From positions 8,634,556 to 8,698,555 of the forward strand of contig OZ004585.1 of NCBI GenBank assembly GCA_963924555.1: 64,000 nucleotides of DNA, in the 5' to 3' direction. The notes under the pieces were generated by a model that saw nothing but the letters and a program-made list of their open reading frames with translations, was not told the DNA's origin and did not search any database. This document shows positions 49,858-64,000 of this stretch, one piece after another. The DNA comes from Crambe crambe. Its lineage: Eukaryota; Porifera; Demospongiae; Poecilosclerida; Crambeidae. Both the position numbers and the translations under genes were made by a program. The stretch's first letter is position 1. Each line of letters opens with the position of its first letter.

Positions 49858-50950
49858 CTAACTGGTACAATAAGTACAGCTTGGTTTAGCAGTTCCTATA
49901 ATTGGAGTCTGGCCAGTAAGCGGTCTCACGCTCCTCCGCTTGATAAGTTCAGTGGCAACGATAGTGAAAACCTTTTGAACATTCTCTCCAGTTTTTGCAC
50001 TGCATTCAATGGGCCTCAAGAAACCATGAGCATTGGAGATTTCTCTAACTTGTCTAAATGTAGCAGCAGCATCTCTGGCCTTTGACTCGTCTCCATATGC
50101 ATTATCATATTGTTCCTGCTCCTCTTTTTGCAGTAGGTCTTTCTTGTTACCCACAAAGATAACAGGCATGCCATCCTCCAGTTCTCGGAGGAGGTAGTAC
50201 TGCATCTCACGCAGCCAAAAGTCAATATCCTGGAAATTGTCCGAAGAGGTCATGTCATAGACGATTATGACTGCTTGTGTGTCAGAGTAGAAGCGATTTG
50301 TGATGGATTGGAATCTCTCCTGTCCTGCAGGGACAGAAGAGCAGGTCTATAGCTCTCAGATAGTTCACAGGTATTATGAATCTGCTGGACATTTAACCTG
50401 TTCATACATGTATTCGTTGGACCCTGACCTTTCCTACTCTATTGGAGTAGTGATTAAATACTGAAAGGAAAACTAGGGCTATAATGATGTGGAGTCCTGT
50501 GCCATTGGCATTGCATATAATTATGCAAGTTCTAGTCATATAGACCACTTGCCTGTGTAGGCGGATCACATGACTTACAAGGGGAAGAAAAGTATTAGAC
50601 AGAGTAATAACAAAATAGCTCAAGGAGGTTTAATTACCCCGCAATTACCCCTCTTTACCTTAATGGACATGATATCACATACTGACCCTAGCCTAGGGAC
50701 ACAAATCAATAGGCATACTCGGCTTACCTGCAGTGTCCCAAATATCCAATACAATCTCCTGTCCATCAATCGTCACACCTTTCTTCTCTTCTGCCACAAA
50801 ACGAGACACTCTGTCCTCAAAAGTATCATGCACGTAACGAAGGAGCAAGCTAGTCTTTCCAACCCCCAAGCCACCTATGATGATCACTTTGTATTCGTTA
50901 GAACCCAAAGGTCCTGGCATGCTATCTCTAGTAACTTCTTTCTTATCCAT
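49858..50950 (-). CDS. Rab/Ras-like small GTPase
   Basis: Two exons, 50728-50950 and 49858-50324, give about 229 residues. G1 GGLGVGKTS, G3 WDTAGQERF, G4 GNKKDL and G5 ECSAKTG are all canonical, so nucleotide binding and hydrolysis are expected. WDTAGQERF is Rab-like, but the switch-I stretch (RVSRFVAEEKKGV) lacks the usual conserved threonine. An insert of about 20 acidic, polar residues follows G4. The C-terminus SCTYCTS has two cysteines but is neither a standard CAAX nor a CC/CXC Rab end, so prenylation is uncertain. The intron splits the G3 codon after DTA, the same place as in the gene at 47366-48377. Confidence 0.9.
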
Positions 50951-51493
50951 TAAGTCGCTTCCAGGCTGTAAATCTCCAGCGGCTGCATGCGAGGAAACAG
51001 AGTGACTAGCAAGTTAAGACTCCTCTCAAACAAGTCGACATCACTGTACAATTATTTGCTGAGCCAGCATTTCTTCAGAATAATGGGCGTGGTTAAATCA
51101 CGTGCGAAAAAAAAATGAAATTTTTTCCCCCGGGCCCGAGTAACTAAATTTTTTTAGGGAAAAGGGGAAATCAGAGTGTTTCAAGTTTGCTGAACCTGTT
51201 TATCGAAAAGCGAAGGCTATCGAGGTATTTAGCTACTTATGCAGGGACCTTGTGTGTTGCTAGTGTGTTAGAGTGAGATTTGAGACGGCTGTGAGGCTCG
51301 GTAGTTATCCAAGACCCCCGGGCCCTAAGGCAACCCTAGGCCCTTAAGGCTCAAGAGAGCTATAAAACATCAAGTAAATGCCAGAGTTCACCTCAGGTAG
51401 GAGTCAGTGCTTGATGTACTTCAACCCCCTGCAGAGATCAACATCGACTGCTAAGAAAGAAGAAAAGAGCGTTTGTTTTGTGTTTTCAGAACC
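50951..51493. promoter_or_regulatory. Divergent region between the Rab-like GTPase and MITF/TFE
   Basis: 543 bp between the two start codons. It includes two CCCGGGCCC-type GC blocks (about 51128-51137 and 51316-51325). The plus-strand exon sequence just before 51390 is probably MITF 5'UTR, because its ATG at 51379 is out of frame with the coding exon. Confidence 0.5.
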
Positions 51494-56868
<5,375 letters not shown>

Positions 56869-59800
56869 TAACCATGGCAATCCATAGCTAACACCTACTT
56901 TGTCTTATTACCATGGTGATATTGGTTCCTGACAACATTTAGTAACCATGGCAATCCTGTTACCATAGTGCTGTTTTGTTGTTGTTTTTGTTATTGTTTA
57001 TGCTGCTTTTGCTAGTAGCTTGTTATAGGGTCATATTTTTTCATTAATTTAATGAACTCTAATTTTCCCCTTTGTATTGGTGGCACATTATTTTTGTCTT
57101 CAGTACTTTTTTTCCCTGATCACACACTGTACAATACTTGTTAATTTTTTCTTCTTCTTTTCGCCTGGAAATTCAGTTCTATATTATATTTAAGCACATC
57201 ACAGTCCGTTGGTTTTCTATTTCTGCTATTATATCACCATTTTTTGATAAGCGTAACAACAGGGTAAGGTTGGGTCTGTCCCAATAATTGTTATTATGGT
57301 TTGATTATGAATAATGATGACCCTTTCCTTATATGCAATACTTGAAATAATTATGTCTTTGCGGTTGTGGCTAAAGGGTCTCTCAGAGCTGTACAATGAT
57401 TGCTCCATGATGGTGACTCACACTCACAACTTTCCTTCATTGATGTATCAATGACATGTGCACAATGTCGATGTGCAATTGTGCATACTGTACTAAATTA
57501 GTAACACGTATTACGGCCACTGCTATAATGAGACGATATGGGTGGAGACTTAGAAGAGGAACAAAGGGGAGGGGTCAAGTGATATAAATATTAATGGAGA
57601 TGATATATAAGATGAAGATGGTGCTGCTTCTCTTATAACTAGTGTTCAATCTCCTAATACTTGTCTTGATTCCCTTCTTCCTGTCTTTCTTCATTGCTGG
57701 CTAGGGCACAATAACTATGTAGCTACAACACAATTGTTTGTAGTGCTGGACCAAATCTTCTTATGCCAGGACTTGCCCCCCCCCCCCCCCCCCAATTAAG
57801 TTGTTTTTTGTTGTTTTATAATTGGGGGCATGGGGGGGGGGGGGTTTATAATAATCCGACTACGACAAACCTGCATTTCTATATATAGCTACTAGTGAAA
57901 GGCTTCCCCCTATAGCTATTTCCCCTCCTCAGATTGAAACTGATTCTGTCACCTAGATCAAGTACCCATGATCAGAAAATGATCGGAAAGATGTGCAGCA
58001 CATATGTATAAGATACTAACTTCTTTCATAAAATCTTTTCTTTAGTATAACAAGATCGATCAAAGTGATACTAAGTTAGAGTTGTCTCACTCATAATAAT
58101 GTTTGTTCAATCCAGATGCACACACAATTTAAAGTAATCACTACAAATAAACTGAACATTTAATAGTTAGCTAATAACTAAAAGATGAGACCAGATGGAA
58201 TCAAGGAGTGCGTATAGTTACCAAAGTGTACTTTAACTGCTATAGCTACATGCAATATCCCTATTGGTCTTGAATGTAATTATTGTTATTAGCTACATAG
58301 ATGTCAGTGAATCTCCCACTATCAAAAGAAGATCAATCTACTGCTGTCAGAAAAATGGACGATCCACATGTCAAAAACTCTTATGGAAATGCTCAGCTGG
58401 GTCAATAAAATCTGTTTGCTGCAATGCTTTCTGCCAGAACTGCTGCTAGGTAAATTTTAACTGCAGCATGTGGATTGCCATAAAATTTTGCTCACACAAA
58501 ATTAATGTCAACATTGTTCCAGTATGGATGGAGAAAAAGCCACTCTCTGAAATTCAAAACTTCCTGTACCACTGTCTTGAAAACGTGGTAACCTAGGGAA
58601 CCAATGATAACCTGAGGTAACTGAAGGTAACTCCATGGTAACAGGAGGGAGAAAACCTACTACCACAGTCTTGAAAATGAGGTAACCTATGGAACCCAGG
58701 GGCAGATTCAGCAATTTTGAAACGGAGGGGTCCAACATGTCCCTCCTGTGGAAGCAAAAAATTAGTTAAATTAGAATCCCTTTAGAGAATAAAACACAAA
58801 TGAGTCGATCAAAAAAGTACGGAAGTTTGGAATAATCATCTTTTGTGCTGCATTATAAGCCAGTAACAACTTGTCAACAAATGCCAACTTCAAAGTTAAA
58901 AAGGGGGGGGGGGGGGTCTGGACCCCCTGGATCTGCCCCTGGAACCAATGGTAACAGGAGGTAACTGGGTAACATGAGGGGAAAACATACAACGTACCAT
59001 TTAAAGTGCCTTCTTGTCTTCTGAGACAATGGGATCTTTGTAAGTGTAAAGCTAGCTAGCTATACAGCTTGGCTACTAAAAGGGCCTTAGCTACTAAGTG
59101 CATGTTGTTTGAAATAATCACTACATCATTCCTTACTTGCAATGTTTATCCTTAAGGGCTCTCTGCAAGGAGACTGCAACAGAGTTAGAAGCAGGTGATG
59201 GTGCATGTGCTGGTAAGTTGATATTATAGTAGTGTACCTTATACAAAACACAAAGCTAATTGGTTTTAGTCCATTCTGTGCATAATACATTATCTTCTAA
59301 AGTGCTGGGCAAGAAAACCCCAACAAATCATGAATCTGATGATGATGATGTCAGATCTGAAAATGAAGCTGGTGCTGGTAAGTGATACTCACTCTAAATC
59401 TCATCACAATACTATTAACAAGAAGCAATGCTGGATATGGAGCTGATGATATGGAAATCAGTGATTGGTTCCATAGGTTACCACTTTTTAAGATAGTGGT
59501 ACTTTCCCCCTCCAATTTAAGATAACAGTGCTCACAATAACAGTCAGTCACAGGACATTTTCCAGTCAAATTCTTCATTTGTCCGACTAATTTTTCTATT
59601 ATACCTATACTCTTAAAATTGCTATTAGATAATCATGTCCGGACAATACTAGAGTGTTACTGTGAGCCCTGAGATAGTGGTCCTTCTGTCACCAAGTTTA
59701 CATCATTGGCACATTTATAAGATTAGTGGTCATATTTTTTTTCTTCCTGTTACTTAGTTGGGGTTCCAAGATAGCTAGTGGTTGTATTTCTTTTTCACTT

Positions 59801-60113
59801 TTACCCAGTTAGTTAGCTACCATGGATTTGAAATGAGTTACTGATTCCATAGGTAAAACTGTTACCAAGTTACCATATTCAGATAAAGCCACTACTGATC
59901 CATGCTATGGTTTTATGATTTTGATATTTTTATAGGCCCTCCACAATCATAATTTTGAAAAGAGGGCCTGGGGACAAGGTTAATAAAAAATATTAGTTAG
60001 TACATGTAATAATGATTATGCCACTCCAAAAAAACTGTGGAACATTGGTAGCTAGATATAGATAACAGTCATTATGGGCTGCTATAGCTAACAAACTGCT
60101 CGGAGGTCATGGG
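56869..60113. other. MITF 3' flank and intergenic stretch
   Basis: No gene can be called. 57777-57846 has a poly-C and poly-G pair around AATTAAG/ATAATT, forming a crude inverted repeat. 58288-58447, 59160-59212 and 59302-59379 are short AG/GT-bounded open stretches (the first Cys-rich, with YCCQKNG, CQNCC; the third acidic, with ESDDDDVRSENEAG). However, joining the first to the second makes a TAG codon, so no gene model holds. 58560-58690 and 58942-58985 are tandem GGTAAC-rich repeats split by an inserted element. Confidence 0.5.
58697..58941. mobile_element. 245-bp inverted-repeat element with 5-bp target duplication
   Basis: The ends are CAGGGGCAGATTCAG (58697) and CTGGATCTGCCCCTG (ending 58941), inverted with one mismatch. 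The flanking direct repeat is GAACC (58692-58696, 58942-58946). It interrupts a GGTAAC-rich tandem repeat whose uninterrupted copy nearby (GGGAACCAATG at about 58597) shows a single GAACC, acting as an internal empty site. It also contains a GGGGGGG run near 58903. There is no coding capacity. Confidence 0.8.
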
Positions 60114-62766
60114 CTAGCATGAGGTTCGCCTGTTCCTGTTGTGAGCATGAGACATTACAGGTGCAGAAATGTCTGGTTTGGAATTTGACAAATATCTGCC
60201 AAGATATGAACTTCTTTCTCTGGGTTTCTTGCCTGCCAATCTAATTTTAAAAACTCTGGGAAGATTGGTGTGGCTCTCCTTTAGTTCCGTTCCATCATTG
60301 CTCGCCAATGATTGATTATTTCTAGGAGACACACTTCTTGCCCTATGTTTCACTCTTGATTCTCCTTTGTCACTTTCCTGTGGACTTCTTCTAGTAGGAG
60401 ACCAACTTCTTCTTGGCTGAAGGAAATGGAAAATAATATGGTTACAGTATACACACATAAATACGTAGTACTTCCTATCTTACCAGCTGCTCATACAGTG
60501 CTGAGTATGAAGCATCCGAAGGTGTGTCTTCATGCTTTCCATGCAGCGGTTTTAACACACTATAGCCATGAAGACTTTTCTTTTTTTTCATGGCATTTGG
60601 TACTGTTTCTCTTCCCCGATTCCAAACTTGCTTACAAACAGACCTCACCATTTGAAAATGATTCTACAACCACAGCAGAGTTAGCAGCTACAATATACAA
60701 GACAAGAGAGCACTAGCTGTACCTGTTGTGCATTATTAAAGAATTCATGACCTCTTATCTGAAAATCAAAAATGTGTGTCATGTGACTGTCATCAAGATA
60801 GCAGGCAGAGAGGTGTACCTTTTGTATGGAGTGTTGCATAAGTGTGTTATTCCTTCTCTTCTTAAAAATGAACTCGAGTATTTCCCGACAGCCTTCATCC
60901 CACACAATGTTGATGTCGTTCTGATTAGGGACTAGTTCTTCCAACTCCTTACCAGTACTCATCTCATAGATCACATGACCTGTGGGGAAATGACTCACAT
61001 TACATATCTTAGCTATAGTCACTGTGAACCCACCAAACATGATGACATCAATGCTCTCAAGACAACCACTCTTCTCAATGAGCCTATAGAGACGTGTCCT
61101 GTATCCTAGCAATGTGTTCTCATATCCCCCTAGTAGATACACACCCCCCTCCACAAAGATGTTCCCAGTGTGCACATGTCCGAGAGGGGACAACTTCAAC
61201 ATGTTGTTATAGTTCTGCTTATACAAATACAGCATAGCCTAAGGCAGAAAGAACGTCCAGGTAACCAACAGTACTTAACCTAAATGCTTGACTCACATCT
61301 AGGACCTGCTTGCCATACTTGGCCACTTCCTCAGGGGAGAGGGCAACACCACCTTCCACCTTGTACTTCACCGCCCAATCACACATGGGATCTGCCTATA
61401 CAATTAAACCTATTTATCTATCAATCTAGAGTTGGTGATGTGATGACCTCATGTATGATGTCTTTGATTGAACCTTGTATTCTGAATGGTTGTGTCACTA
61501 CCACCTGTTCCACCACCTTCCCTTTGTCCTCCTTCACCACGTATTTAACATCACTTATTGGCTGCAAGAAGTCATGTTTCAATCCCCTCAGGAAACTTCT
61601 TACATCCTCTATATCGTTCTTGAGATCTATTGTACATTTCCTTGAGACGGGAGTCTGCATAATAAACATGATGTTTCTATAGATATTATCATCATGGAAG
61701 AGCTAACCGTAGTGATAATTTCATTCCCTTGCTTGAGCCAATATTTCTGTAGGCGACACCCTATAATAATAATAACAATAATAACAGATTCTATTTTGAT
61801 CTCATTCTACATAAAGTTGTACTTACCACACTCTGGTAGAACTTCAATTTTTTCCTGATAGGGGGCTTAAACTGCACCAGCACCCTCCACCTCAGATTTC
61901 ACAGCCTGGACAGCAGTACCTATTCCATTTCAGTTAACAGATTGTAACACTTTATTATGTGTGCATATTTACTTTTCTCTTCCAGTTCTCTCTGCTTGTC
62001 TCTTTGTTCCTTTGGAGTAAGCTCAACCTTTTCTTTTTCATTCCTGGACCTGCAGACAGAGTGCAAACACGAGTCAAAGAAAAGTGCCCCCATGTGCCCT
62101 ATCCCTATCTCCTTACCTTCTCCAACAGATGCAAGTTGTGATCATCAGTGATAACACAACAGCTATCATAGAGGAAAAGGCGATCACTATTCCTCGAACA
62201 ATGAAAGCTTGGAAAGGAAAGCCAGTTTGTTCCTGCTCTTAATTTGGTAATCACAGAGAGATTAGCAGAGTTAACTTACTTGGTTTGTCTTGATACAAGT
62301 CTCTATTTCATTGGTTCTGCTATATATCCAGTCATACACGTATTCATGCACCATGACAACGGGGGAACTGGGAATGGCACAGGTGACCCATTCATCATTA
62401 GATGAGTCAATCTTGGGAGGAGGAGTGAAATAGAGGATCCAGGCAGAGAGTATTCGATGGAGCATAGCCAGGAGAGATTCAGAAGTATCTTGCAAGGGGG
62501 CAGAATATAACATCTCACATGGAGGATCAGGATCAGGAGAGGATGACCAAAACCATCCTCCACTCTCCTGTGCTGTGGCTGCAAAAGCTACAAAAAATCA
62601 CATGATTAGTGGGGTCGAGGCAGAGGGATGGATCTTTACAAGTATTTGTTATAATCTGATAACAAATGAAGGTGCTGTAGACTTCTTGGAGCAGACATAA
62701 GGTGGTGAGAATCACACACAGCACACACCAACAGCTACTTCTGAGCAAGCCAGACCCCTTACCCAA
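60114..62766 (-). CDS. Transmembrane protein with PXK/SLOB-like pseudokinase domain
   Basis: Minus-strand exons: about 62766-62640, 62280-62578, 62117-62232, 61973-62049, (uncertain around 61880-61930), 61827-61854, 61708-61760, 61448-61654, 61297-61395, 61034-61238, 60819-60979, 60723-60758, 60114-60416. A signal-like stretch CWCVLCVILTTLCLL precedes an ectodomain of about 130 residues with no recognised fold. A transmembrane helix follows (IVIAFSSMIAVVLSLMITTC), then a basic stop-transfer CWRR. The kinase-like domain matches PXK/SLOB: FLRGLKHDFLQPI, EEVAKYGKQVL, GHVHTGNIFVEGG in place of HRDxxxxN, and LLGGYENTLLGY in place of DFG. The catalytic Asp is absent, as is typical of that family. 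The tail is SR-rich (SWSPTRRSPQ, RARSVSPRNNQ). There is no PX domain. No initiator ATG was found: the frame runs back into a perfect hairpin at 62745-62821. Confidence 0.72.
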
Positions 62767-62821
62767 CCCACCCGCACCCCCTTCGCGCGTGCGGGTGGGT
62801 TGGGTAAGGGGTCTGGCTTGC
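62745..62821. repeat. Perfect 33-bp inverted repeat (hairpin) with 11-nt spacer
   Basis: 62745-62777 and 62789-62821 are exact reverse complements, G+C-rich, with spacer 62778-62788. Just beyond it the sequence runs GCGTGCGAGACTAC, sharing the CGAGACTA end of the foldback element at 13110. The left arm overlaps the 5' end of the pseudokinase gene. Confidence 0.93.
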
Positions 62822-62835
62822 GCGTGCGAGACTAC

Positions 62836-62866
62836 CTAGCTAGCTAGCTAGCTAGCTAGCTAGCCG
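62836..62866. repeat. (TAGC)n repeat
   Basis: Seven TAGC units followed by a CGGCGGGCCCGGGCC block, between the hairpin and the second 1.1 kb element copy. Confidence 0.9.
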
Positions 62867-62922
62867 GCGGGCCCGGGCCTCACGAATGTTTTTTGATTAC
62901 AACTTAGAATTAGTCGTTTAAC

Positions 62923-63480
62923 CATAGATATAAGAGGTTTTACGGGATTGGAAACGCCCAATGAACTGCACAACCGAGGCGCGTTGACAGATGCGCACGC
63001 GCATGCAGCATTAATTATATTAATGGCCGTGAAAGGAGATCAATATTCACTCCTTTCAAGGCAGTTAAAGTGATATTCTGCCCCTACAGTTCACAGAATA
63101 GTACAAGTAAGCTAAGAGGAAGGTATTGAAGAAGTGAAGAGTCAGAGAGTTGAAGTTGGAGAGTCTGAGGAAGGAAGTTATTAATTATTCATAACTTTTT
63201 TCCTTGTAATTATAACTACGAGTACCTATCATTGCTCATTATACGTTAATTTTATGTGATTGATTTGAAAGAAAGGCCAGAATGACTTTTGGTATTAAAA
63301 TTAGACATAAATTCATTATTATTATAGCTAGATAATTTTGCCCCAAAGTTATCAGCCAGTTTCTGCTCAGTTCTCCCTCATCAACATTATTGCAATACTT
63401 CCAGCTTTTGGCTGTTGGGTTTTGACACCATCCACCTCAAGAATTCGGCTCAGTCAGCTGTCCTGTGGACCCTATGGATA

Positions 63481-63518
<38 letters not shown>

Positions 63519-64000
63519 AATATAGTAAGCTTGCCATCTCCATAGGATGACTATTGTATAGAAAACGAATGCACCAATTCCATTTACTGTTCTATCCTTT
63601 CCCTGAAATCACTAATACAGTTGCAATATTGTTAATCTATTTCTTGGGAGAGGGATCACAGTTTTAACGCCACTTGCAAATGCTAGAGACAATATATGTC
63701 AGCTAATACAAACACCAACATTACTATTCCATGTAGCTAAAGTTTACATGCCTTTTGATCAGAAAATGGGCAACAGCAATTGATTCCATCAAGCGTGAGA
63801 GGGATTACAGTCCCATTAACCACTACAGTAGTATTTGTAGGAATAAACTTGAAAATCTGAGCTGAAATTTATTTCATACAGTAAATCTATGCCCTAGTGT
63901 ATTATAGTATCATTGGCATAAGTCTTACCTCACGGATCTTGTCAGAACAGCAACTTTGACAAAAGTGCTATGTCATTCAGCTGTCAACGCGCCTCGGTTG
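62923..64000. mobile_element. Second copy of the 1.1 kb inverted-repeat element, cut by the window end
   Basis: It begins CATAGATATAAGAGGTTTTA and follows the Raf-intron copy at 5187-6295 almost base for base, with scattered substitutions (for example TTACAG for TTATAG). The main difference is a run of about 31 G at 63487-63517 where the other copy has six. The right terminus lies about 60 bp beyond the window. The left flank GTTTAAC is the predicted target duplication. Confidence 0.93.

Overview
The window reads as nuclear DNA of an early-branching animal, most likely a sponge. The evidence is animal-only gene families (Wnt, a B-type Raf kinase, MITF/TFE, a PLEKHG-like RhoGEF), GT-AG introns often only 60-500 nt long, and a P-loop/COR-like protein carrying Ig and Death domains, a combination I associate with sponges and cnidarians. 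Sponge is an inference from gene content and compactness; no species is identified. All gene models were spliced by eye, and exon phases were checked for continuity.

Layout. 1-1759 is repeat-rich with no convincing exon. 1760-7222 (+) holds the linker and complete kinase domain of Raf; its RBD and CRD must lie upstream. 7872-12900 (+) is a ten-exon P-loop GTPase/COR-like/two-Ig/Death gene. 12901-18922 holds no convincing gene. 18923-25967 (-) is a Wnt gene whose first exon was not found. 26903-41190 (+) is a 19-exon DH-PH RhoGEF that starts divergently from Wnt and has a 6 kb first intron. 41408-44388 (-) is a nine-finger C2H2 protein, convergent with the RhoGEF and divergent from WDR82 (45071-46929, +). 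Next come two related small GTPases (47366-48377 and 49858-50950, both -) flanking the histidine methyltransferase METTL18 (48778-49707, -). MITF/TFE (51494-56868, +) is divergent from the second GTPase. 60114-62766 (-) encodes a single-pass membrane protein with a PXK/SLOB-like pseudokinase domain.

The genes are not an operon, but several fall in linked signalling themes: Raf/MAPK, Wnt, Rho activation, MITF, small GTPases, and receptor-like or innate-type proteins. Gene orientation makes three close divergent promoter regions (26.0-26.9, 44.4-45.1, 51.0-51.5 kb) and two convergent 3' ends (41.2-41.4, 46.9-47.4 kb).

The non-coding fraction is rich in young repeats: at least eleven long (CT)n/(GA)n arrays, poly-C and poly-G runs, minisatellites, a 1.1 kb inverted-repeat element present twice (once in a Raf intron with an intact 7-bp target duplication), a 48-bp foldback element with a 9-bp target duplication, a 245-bp element with a 5-bp target duplication, a tyrosine-recombinase relic inside short inverted repeats, and a dispersed family marked by a CAGTGGAACCTCT terminus.
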